NCBI RefSeq assembly: GCF_000003605.2
Contig: NW_003107591.1
Span: 67,573 to 101,670, forward strand
Direction: 5' to 3'
Length of the DNA: 34,098 nucleotides
Origin: Saccoglossus kowalevskii
Taxonomy: Eukaryota; Hemichordata; Enteropneusta; Harrimaniidae
Shown: piece after piece, positions 21,201 to 33,200 of the stretch
Layout of the letters: every line of letters begins with the position of its first letter
How positions within the stretch are numbered: the first letter of the stretch is position 1
The notes under the pieces: generated by a model
Told to the model about the DNA's origin: nothing
The model's database searches: none
The model's input: only the letters and a program-made list of their open reading frames with translations
Position numbers and translations under genes: made by a program

Positions 21201-24200
21201 TGGCTAATTTGAATCTGATCTGAAAAAACAAATATTGTGCATTTTGTCCAATTTATACATCAAATCCATTCACAACCAAGATCTGGTTCAGCAATTTATA
21301 CATCAAATCCATTCACAACAAAGATCTGGTTCAGCAATTTATACATCAAATCCATTCACAACCAAGATCTGGTTCAGGAATGACTGTAATACCGATCATG
21401 AAACAAAAGTATGTGCATATTTATTCAAGGATGTATGATGTATATGGAATGTTTGAGTGTGATCGGTTCAGGCATAGCCAAGATGCAGATGGGAATGTTC
21501 GTACAGACAAATATAGAGAGATCAATCCATTAAGTTCCCATAATCTAAAAAAAACCTCATACCTTAAATATATTACATGAACTTATTTTGATCATAGAAA
21601 CACTTGTGATTGACATAAGTACATATGCGCTACTAATGGAGTAAATACGGTATACACGCATCAATCTATCAACTTTACATAATCCAAACTATTTTGATTT
21701 GTATAGAACACTGGCTGCTCATAACGTTTAATTCAAGTTTTTACTCGTTGATGTTTTGAAAATCATTGCTGTTCTGAGCTTAATTCTAAATTCTCAGTAA
21801 TAACGGGATATTCTTGTTTTTTCAAATTGTTCAGCTGTGTTATTAGCTTATTTGAGCATATCAATAATTGAATTGAATAAATGCATGTCAGCAGTTACAT
21901 ATAAATAGGCAGAGCAAGACACAACAGGCTCAAGATGGAATGTTTGATAACGATGTCTATCAAGGAGGGGGCCACCTGTAGATCACGGGTGGTGAGTGAC
22001 AGTGTGCGTGTGAATAGAGAGGAGAGAACGGGTCATCTCAGATAGGGCTGTATTTTTTTTTTTTTAATTATCTCGTATGCATTTTTCACTGTCGCTAAGC
22101 AACAACAATGTCGAAAGATAATACAACTAATAGTATTTAACTAGTTCAACATTACTGGCAACTACTTATAGCTACCTCAATATAACCACACAGACATATG
22201 TAAGACCATTTGTACAAGCTGGCAAAACACGTCTAAATCAAACATTATCATTTGTCCCATGGAACATAGCCAACAAATCTGTTTCAGACAAAAAGGTTAT
22301 AGAAAAGCTTAAATTAAATTTTTATTTTCAGCAATTTTTTATTTAAAACAATTAATACCATCCTTGAACTTGGATGTGATAGATTGCATTGATGATACAT
22401 GTCATACCCACGTCACCACCCCTCTCCCACGTCACCACCCCTCTCCCACGTCACCACCCCTCTCCCACATCACCACCCCTCTTCCACGTCACCACCCCTC
22501 TCCCACATCACAAGATTTTCGTGGAATGTGGATATACGATTCGCTAATCTCTCTGGCACTGTCGTAAAATATTTTACAATCTGAATGATAATAATAATCA
22601 TAAAAATTTAATCATAGATATTTCAATAAATATTATTCAAGTGGATTACTACTGGTCCCTTCAGGATTGGATATATACACATTATCAAATTTGACTTTTA
22701 TATACATTATATAGATTATAGATTTGTATTAATCTGTGCTGCTCTATATTCAGTTACATGGAACCCTAACCACTGTAATTACACCATTATTAAAGTATTT
22801 TGAATATGGGTTTCATCCAAGATATACATGTAAGTGTGTATTTTAAAAATACACTGTGTCTTAACACAAAATTCAACCGTGTGTCCTGAATGTCGACTGT
22901 TCATCTTCACACCATGATGCGCCAAAAGCATCACTAGAAATTATCACTATGACTGATAATAATTGTACCTGGGTGTATAATATATAAAACAAGTCATTGA
23001 AAATGACACAGTCCCCATATTAAAGCGGAGGGGTTGTCGCAAGCGTGTCCTTGAAACTTGAGTTCCAAGTTCCAACAGATTGTTTATTTACATCAAAACA
23101 CGTGTTCCGTGTAGTAGTAATATGGCCAAAAATAAAAAAAGCCGCTATTCGGCCATCTTAGATCTGATTATGAAACACACTGATATGTATGATGTATGTG
23201 CCAAATACGAATGAGAATGGTACATAAATTGTGGAAATAAAGTAGTAAGGCCAAAAAGTCAGATGGCTGTCAATCGGCCATCCTTGACTAGATTTTGAAA
23301 CAAATTGTCACGGACATGCATCCTAACATGTATAAAGTACATGTATGTGCCAAATTTGAATGAAAACTGACAGAGCACATCCAAGATACCGCATAAAAAA
23401 CAAAAACAAGATGCCTACCAGTCGACCATCTTTTATCCAATTGCGAAATAAATCGTCATGGACATGTATCCTAACATGTATAATCTATGTACCAAGTTTG
23501 AATGACAACTGACAAAGCATGTCCAAAATACAACATTTTCAAAAAACAAGATGGTTGCCAGTCGGCCATTTTGAATTGAATCGCTAAACCACTGCATGTG
23601 CATATGTACCACATAAGGTACTAGGCACATGCAAAGAATGAACGGAATTGGTCAACAGGATTCTGAAATATGACTCTGGACAGACTGACGGACGAACGGA
23701 CGGACGGACACACGGACGGACGGACGGACGGACGGACGGACGGACAGACTCAGGAACTCACGGACAGTCGGGGACATGTATCCTAACATGTATGATCTAT
23801 GTACTAAATTCGAATAAAAACTGACAAAGCATGTCCAAAATACAACATGGCTGCTAGTCAGCCATCTTTGATCCAATTGTGAAATAAATCGTCATGGACA
23901 TGTATCCTACATGTATAATTTATGTACCAAGTTTGAATGAAAACTGACAAAGCATGTCCAAAATGCAACATTTTCAAAAAACAAGATGGCGGCCAGTCGG
24001 CCATTTTGAATCGAATCGCTAAACCACTGCATGTGCATATGTCCCACATAAAGTACTAGGCACATGCAAAGAATGAACGGAATCGGTCCAAGGGATTCTG
24101 AGATACGACTCTGGACGGACGCACGGACACACGGACTCACAGACGCACGGACAGAGACCGAATTATAAGTCCCTGTTTTCGGACTTCGTTCGAACGGGAA

Positions 24201-27200
24201 CTAAAAAAATATGAATAACACATGTTGCATACTAATATTGGATAAAATCTAGAGTTGTATTCTGAGAGCATTCCCATAATTTTATTAGGGTTTTGGGGCT
24301 ATTATGTGAGATATCTTAATATCTGGTCTGAATCAGTATGCATTGTGGGAAATACAATAATCAGTTATATATTTCAGCCTTTCAGCATTTTATTAGTACA
24401 CATTATTTTTATAGACCACATATTGAAATTTGATTTTTCATTTTGAATAAGAAATGTGGAGTGTTTTGAGCATGTTAAAATAATGCAAGTGACCTGACGG
24501 TCGAAATAGCCCCGCTAAGTGCACGTGTATTATTATTGTATTAAAATTATTGTGAATTAAAATTAAAAAAATAGTATTCTGGATTTAGGTTAATCATAAT
24601 GTGCAAACCAATAATACTAGGCAATTGTATGAAAAATCTCAGTTTAGTGCCTGAAATTCAAATATCATGGTTGCCCGTGGCGACTGTTAGGTCAGCTTCG
24701 TGAAAATGCACATGCCATCTTACCAGGTATTGTGTATAATCGGGCACATTAACTTGTTACCTCACCATGCACCATAATCAGTACATGCTCAGGATTAAAG
24801 TAACGTGCTGTCATGTGAATAGCAGGGTTAAACTGAGTACATCAAATCAGAGATAACAGCATTGATTACATTAAACAATTACTAAATGTTGAGTCATTGT
24901 TGGTAATCATTGACAACAACAGTCCTCATCTCATCTCAGTTCACTCACCCATAATATGCTAAATTGTTGGCACATATTTCACAAAATCCTTGCACAGTTA
25001 CAGTTTTGAAGAAATCAATTTTTAATCACGAATCTCTTCATTCACTATATGCTATAATATATGTTATTATACATCTGTAACACCATACATGTAAATTAGG
25101 GTTACAGCGTGCTGTAATTTTGCGGTATTTTACATGGTATTTTCATCCTACAATATTAGGAAATGTGAATTCCAAATATGGAATGATTAAGCATGTTGGT
25201 CGATACTGTCTTCGTGCATACTTGTTGGTATCCTCGTAATAACCTCATATTATTTATTCAAGTACTCTACAATGTTGAAACCACTGGTCCAAATATTCAG
25301 ATACAGTGGAGCAGAAAATGTAGCCTTTTGATTATTATTTGAAGGGTGACTTTCTTCCAAAAAATAATTCTTACAAATTCAATTAAAGTTGGTAATATAT
25401 AGGTGAATTTTTTTTAAGCCACAATTTATAATAGGAAATAAGCACTGGGAATTGTGATTGTGTAGTAGACTTCATTTGACTTCTAGAAAAACCAGAAGCA
25501 AATGAGTGATACTGTAAAGAAATGTTTTTAGTGTTTGTCTCAGATTGCATTTCCTATTACTCATTTTTTTTTTTTTTGAATATAACGATTATCTTACATT
25601 TTTGGTGGTCCCCAATCAATCTGTTTCATGATGATCCACAAGTGGCCGTGGTGTTCGGTGATGTCATTGGTCAGCCCCAATGAAATTGATAATCATGTGA
25701 AACTTGCATTTGGTATTTGATGTTGTCACTATTAATGTGGTGCTGCGGAAACTGACGTGTTCAACTGTGGTATTTACAAAACTCTTAAACACTTTTAACC
25801 TCTTCACCACCAGACTTTCTTGCCTACAAATTTTCTGCACATTTTCTTATATTTTTCAATATTTCTGGAAATGAACCCTAATTTTGAGCCAACAGACACA
25901 ATTTGAGTCAAATTTCAGTTTTTACTCACAAAATCTGGCTATAATAATCTTGAAGAAAGTGCAGACTATAAACATGACTATTTTTGAATTTGTGATGAAA
26001 AGAGGAAATTGGTGGTGAAAAGGTCAACAAGAGTCTGTTGTACTCCAAAACTTTACATTACTCAGTAATAAATTGCTTTGTCATAAACATTCTTGTCATT
26101 TGCTTTCATCTTGTGGTAATTTATTGAACAGCAAAACAAATCACTACACTTTGCAGAAAAAAACTTTTCATAATCATGTCAATCACTAAAAATACCGGTA
26201 GTGCAAAATATCAGACTGAGAAGAAAAAGCAGTGTAAAACAAACAATCATTACGTGTATAGTAATTTGATGGTACTCAACCTGCTGATGACCTAGGAGTG
26301 AGATATATAGGTCATTTAGTGACCACTATGGCGGTTACCTTTAACATAGTTGGTAGAAACGATAGATTTATGGAGTGCCAACATTTGCATACAATTGTAC
26401 CTCTGTCATGATTTATAGATTCCACAGTACTTCAGTACTAAAGCACATGGGTTTCAATGAAGATATTAACTAGTAAAAATAGCCAAAATCTTTCTTGTCT
26501 TTTTTTTTTTATAATGGTGTTGTTTTACTTACAGTGAATCACTTTAGAAATCGTTTTAGAAAAGTCCTGCTTCAACGTAATTACAATTTCACCATTTGAC
26601 TCTGGATCAAAAGTAACCACATAAACATAAGTGTTCCTTATGTGCACGTTGATTAATTAATGCTCTCAAATTAAAGAGCTCTACAAATGTTTTTTATATC
26701 ACTTTCAATTCTCTGGATATTCAACTTTTCATCATTATTATGTAGTCCACCATCTTGATTCTCTAGCAAAGGATTATGGGTGAAGTATGACATCATAGCT
26801 ACTTATGAGAAAAATTACTGATAATTTGTAATTAATCTGTGCTTTGAATTATTCAATATACTAATTCAGTTTCATATTTGCCAACGCATTATAAATTGCA
26901 TAAGTAACATGCTGAAACTGGTTAAATACTATGCAAATTTTCCAATTTATATTCACAGATCTGTACTGTTATGACATGCATATCTTCAAAGTGTGAGGTA
27001 ATACAGTACAGATTAAAAATGCATATCACATAGTTTGACGTTGCATAGTGTTAAACTTTTTTTCGCTTTACAAGCTTTCGGGTTGAAATATGGTCTGATA
27101 ACTATGGAATGTGGTGAAAATTTATTTTGGCAAATTTATGTGTCTATTTTCGAACTTATTTAGTGCCTCCAAAAAAAATGAAAAGTCCCTGTTCAGTTTT

Positions 27201-30200
27201 TAGTGACTGTCAGCATTAATGCCAAATAATTATTTACATTCATGTGACAGACATGATACAAAGTGGAGTCAGTTTATTTCCTTCCTTTATACTGCCCATG
27301 ACATTCATAATGCATTATTTTATATCTTCTTAAATCAGAATCTAAAAACAGATGCATGTGTAAAGCTTAAACATGCATAATCAGTCCAGCCATGTTAGCA
27401 ATATGACTCCAAAGACTGCATTCTTTGGCCATTAGTCAGACATTTTGAAACAAATCTGGGGGGTAAATATCATCATCAAGGACCCATTATGTATAATAGA
27501 CTGACATGTACTAGGTTTGATTGAAATATGCTCAAGATCTAATCCATAATAGCAGAAATGCTTGATTTTGATGAATTTTTAGCACTAAAATGACCACCAG
27601 ATGGCCTTTTTGAATCAAATCGTGGGGGGGGGGGGTATCAAGAACCCATTATGTTCATTAGGATAAAGTCTGATATAGCCCGATAGTAGATGTGTGTCAA
27701 ATTTCATTCCATGCAGCAGACTATTGAGATATCCGTTCAACAAGATTTGACACAGACAAACAGACATCAGTACAACATGAGCCCCCAAATGTGTTCTGCA
27801 CAGAATAACATAATGTTTATATTACCATGACATCACAGAACTTACTGAAACATCTTTTTTCTAGAGTATGAGAATGAGAGTATAATAACATGTAGATTAC
27901 TGTATTGTTCTATTAGAAACACATTTGCTAATTACTTTAATGATTTAAAAAAAAAAATCAGTATACAAGCTTCAGGTGCACTTAAAATCTGTTTGGGAAG
28001 CTGCAATACCTTATACAAGCCATACCCATTCTTTTTGAACAACTGAGAAACAAAGGTTCGCCATTTTTCATATGTGTAGATGCTCTAGATGCAGTAACAT
28101 TTTAAAAAAAGCAGCGGCTTCTAATACTGATTTTACAGTACTTAAAATTCAACCAAAACAATAGATGTACCTCTATTGAGGGTGATATGCTTCCTACAAA
28201 GCAAATTTTTTTGCACTTTTAGCGGCAGACAAAAGTGCCGCAAAAAATATTAAATATTTTATACATTTCAAATCCTTGATTAATCCACGTCTCATATTTT
28301 CTACATGTTTACGATATATGGGTTGTGTTGGAACACTACAACTTCATTATTTATACAAGTTTCATTAATAATAGTCAAGAGTAAATACAGAACCAATATT
28401 AGATTTAGATTAGATTTGATCAAGAATCTTAGAGTAGAATGCAAAGTTGGAATAATTTTAATTTTTTGTTTCTATTTTATTGCATTTGTAGTTTTTCACT
28501 GCTGTGTTGTATAAAAAAAATAAAAAAAATAAACATTCAGAAATAAAAAAAAAATATATTTTATAAATTACAAGTATTTTATAATTACATATGCCATGAT
28601 GATGGATATGTTTTACTGAATTTATCTTTATACACTACGATATAAATGTATTTGTTCTTGTTATGCGTGTGTGGTACATGTTTATAAACTCCTTGACCGA
28701 GCAAAGACTTCTTTTCTTTTCAAGGTGAAATATATTAATTTTTAATCTGGTTTTGTCAATATACAGCAAATAGAGAGAGAGGAATGGTACCGCTACAACT
28801 CTCATGTCAGACATTTGGTTTCTTATCATCAAAAACCTTGGCATATTTCTGGTGATCACCCAAGGTCAGCCAATCACTAAGTATGTAACAAGTCAGCTAA
28901 TCTCTGTAGGTGGAACTAAAAGTGTTCACAAGTAAACAATAGCTAAATGTGTAACTTGTTAACCAATCACTAAAAGCGTAAAATATCTATTACACTGAAT
29001 ATGTAACATGTCAGTCAATCACAAAAGGTGTAAAATATCTATTACACTGAATATGTAACATGTCAGTCAATCACAAAAGGTGTAACATGTCAGCCAATCA
29101 CTAAAGGTATAACACGACAGCCAATCACTGAAGGTGTAATAATAAGTCAGCCAATCAGAAAAAGCGTACCATGTCTGTTAATCACTGAATATGTAACAAA
29201 CCAGCCAATCACTAAAGGTGTAACATGACAGTACATCATGTGGAATGTATCATACTGGTCAATCACAAATAATGTTGTCCAAATAAAAGTCAGGCATTCA
29301 AATTAGAGTTATGCATATCAGCCAATCAAAAGAACATACAGACCCAGATCACTACAATTGTTCAGCTCAGCTCAACTCAACTGGACTATCGTGTTAACAT
29401 CTGTTTTGTGTGACCCTTTATGCTGGTTTAAATTATGGCAGCGTAATAATAAAACAAATGTGAATGTGTTAGGTCAACATAAAGGGGTCTAAATATGAGA
29501 CAGGTTAAGACTGAATAAACTGTAGGTATCAGCACCGATGTAACTATAATTATGTAATTAACCAAATTTCAAAGTAGGTACTCGCAATATGTATCAAATT
29601 TCAGGCACCTAAAGTTGTTATTATAAATAGTGACCTGTATACGTAGTTAAACTTGCCAATTGGTAACAACATGGAGCTAAGAAGAGATTAGCTTCGTGTT
29701 CCAACAAGTTTATATGTATGTACAGTATATTATTATTGTGACCTTTTATATGCACTAGAATTGTTTATTAATGTTTGATTGAAAAAGAACAGAAAAATAC
29801 ATCAATTAAAACATTTTCTATATGCAAATAATGGTGCACATTATCTAGTGGTCAACATATTTCCATCTTTTGTAAGAAAGAATCACTGGTGTAAACACTG
29901 CATTTTAAGATTTTTATCTTTAATAACCAAAATAACGTTTGTAGTGTGAACATGGTAAGTTTTATATGAGCTTGATTATTGGTACATCACATGACAATTG
30001 TTACTTTCAGTAACATTTCAGCCAATCACAAATAGTTCATGATTTCAGCCAATCAAAGAACAAAGGATGTTTCTAACCAATAATAAAACATGCATGCAAA
30101 TGATCTAGTTTTCTTTAAAAGAATGAATTCCGTATGCATGTGAGGGGAGCACAATACGGAAGATACTGTATGATGACGTTATCATTTCATATCAAAATGA

Positions 30201-33200
30201 CCCTCTGCTATCTCAGTCTCCAAGGGATTGGAGGAAATGTAGGAAAACAAATAAACAAGTTGTCTATTCCCTGCCATAAATCACTGCTTAATCATGATAT
30301 CTGTCAATGATTTGTTGGCAAAAATCAGAAAAAACAATTGGAGCATTAACATCTGTACATTACATGTACTTGTGGTTCACTACATTCAATATGTCAAGGG
30401 GAATTAGGTGAAATACAGGTCTATAGTCTTCTTATCAGACAAGAGATACAAAATATTTACCACATAATTGAGATTTTTGTTCCTTTTTTATTTTCAATCT
30501 GATATGAGACAAATTTCTCACAAAAACATAGAACATAATTTACAAGTGGTGTAAATGTAGAAAGAAAAGTCAATGAACAAACCTGTTTTCAATTCTTACC
30601 ATGTGAACAGACCATTCAACAAAAATTGTTCATTTAAGATCTCCTTTATAAGAAGAACATCCATCCTCATGGATGGATCATGTCTTAATATCTATCTACT
30701 ATCTTACTATCAACAATTCTGTCTTGGATATTTATTTCCTGGTGAGAACAGGAACTTTCGTAACAAGGACAAGTAATTCTTTCAAGTAGCAATATTAAGC
30801 AATCGATTCAAGTATTTATTTTTAGTGTAATTTCCAATATTTTGATCCAAACCTAGATTTGAATATTTCAAACTATTCCCTGTACTTTTTTTATTTTTAT
30901 ATACTTTTTTCACTTTAACTTTAAACAATGACAACCAATGCACTACCGGTATTCACAAAGTTGGTGGGAGGAAAAAATAACTACCCTGGTAATATATGCC
31001 CCAATCTGAGCAAATTTTTGGCAACAATTGTTAATATTTTGGATTTGTTCCCAAATTCAATGGCAAGCGGGTGGTTGTTTTATTTTACACAAAATATAGC
31101 TTAGCAACCATGACTATGTCCTTAGCAACCATGGAAATCTATTTTTGGACCAACACCTTCCTTCACCTCAAATTATCATTGTTCATTCAGACAATTTATA
31201 TATGTATGACCCAGATTTTTGGAGGAACAATTGTTTAGATAACTCCCACACTTCCCTCTCTATATCACTTAGTAACTGGGTGAATATAGCTTCACTTATT
31301 TAGCCATTTACATGGTGTTTTAGTGCAACATAACACCAACTATATCATTACAGTTAGTAAATTACACTAATTGTACGATGTCATGTCACGTAATGTCTAT
31401 TTAGATATCACAATCTAATCACACATTTATAGGAACAAAGCAACTTCTTTTGTGTTTTGATAATTATAAGGCATCCCATTTTAACTCTAGGAATTTTGAT
31501 GAACATAGAACAATTTGTTCTTTGTCCGGCCAAATTTTTACTAAATATACTAGATAAAAATAATGGCTATATATAGTTAATGTGAATAATATCTATCTGA
31601 ATACATGATGGATAATTTGCATAATAATATTCCCTAAATTACACATTCATTTTGAAATAATTAACATATCAATAACCTCTACTGTTTCTTAGAAGTTCAA
31701 GCCAAAGTTCAGAGGCCAAAGCATGGCAGTTTTAGACCAAGGGTGGAAAGATGAGATGTACGCATGTCTAGTATGACATCATTCAGTAGTTGGTAAACAC
31801 TTGACATTGTGGGCGTTGACCATAAACTACAAGTACAAGTATTGTCTGGAGACTCATTTAAATACATCTTGGCCATATTGTTCACATCTTTGAAGTCTGA
31901 GAGTTGTTTTTGTTTTTTTACGATGGTTGCTCTGCATATTCAATTGATATAGCAGAGCTATAAACTTTACATTTTTGATTTCTTCAAAACCATTACCACT
32001 ACATATCTTCCTTGGATGGTTCTCACTTGGGTTGTCTTCAATTACAGTGAATATTTTTGCCCAATTGCTTCGATATTTTATATGTAGACACATTAGGTGG
32101 ACCACTATCAGATTGATTTGATTCATTCCTCTATGAGATTAATTTATTCAGTTTTGATAACTTCAATTTTCTCATTTCAGTGAATATTCTTGTTATACTA
32201 GGCTGATTGATTTGATATCCCATTCTCATTATGCATCACAATGACAGAGCTATATAAGCCGACAGGCATCATTTGACAACATGTAGATGTGTTTAAAATA
32301 ATAGACGCATACATAAATATTAATTGCTATTCCCATGTGAAAGGAACTCAAGGTATCAGAGAAGAACAACTGAACTTCAATCAACTAGCTGGTTATGAGA
32401 ACATTTTTGAGAAAAATTTTGAGGCCAAGCTACAAGTTCAACAAATATTACTAGTATAAGCAACTTGAGCAACTTTTGTAAAAAAAAAAAAAAAATTAAA
32501 ATAACTATATTTACAAAATGTATTGTAAATGTTCACCAGGTAAAGCATTTTTGACACAATTTGAATTCACATGTTTTTTACACAGATGTAGTATTACATA
32601 TATTACATAATCATTGTGACAGCACTGATACATATCTGCTTGCAAATTCACACATTCTTTTTACACAGGTATAGAAAACACAAGAGAATATACTACAACT
32701 GATAATGCTTATTGTTTTGTGCATATTTTGCTACAAATTACCAACCAGTTAGAGTGGTTGAATGTTGTTCATTTCAACAAATACACTACACAACTTCATT
32801 TATAAGCAAACAAAAAGTTTAATTAATATTTAAATCAGCTGCCACGCTCATTTCCTTTTGTAAAATACTTCATTTGAACTTTTAATTTATTTTCACTTGT
32901 CAGCAAAATTTGTAACTTTTGTTTTCACTTTTGATTTAAGTTCATGTGTAGTTATTTATAATTGAGTGGTAGAGTCAGATAAAAGTGAAATATTCCTGGA
33001 AACATGTCATTTATGACACTTTAAAAATACTCTAAAGGTTTAATACTTTTTATAGAATTACCCTAACACCCCACAAGTACCGACATCTACTTTCAGGCAA
33101 TTACTGTTTCAACAGAGACTATGAATTCTATAATCTTTAAATAATATTATATATTGAATATTTGCATAATAGATTTTTCTAAAATCATTATCACTTCTCT

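Noticed and set aside
22409..22511. Possible CRISPR array
   Set aside because: The units are contiguous with no unique spacers, and the DNA is eukaryotic. The same applies to the 27-bp and 43-bp arrays.
23652..24140. Minus-strand frames with SVRPSVRPS and [14 protein letters not shown] strings
   Set aside because: They are translations of the ACGG microsatellite and of the repeat monomers, broken differently in each copy.
32243..32275. TATA-like box GCTATATAAG on the plus strand
   Set aside because: No downstream frame or first exon supports a promoter; AT-rich DNA gives such boxes by chance.
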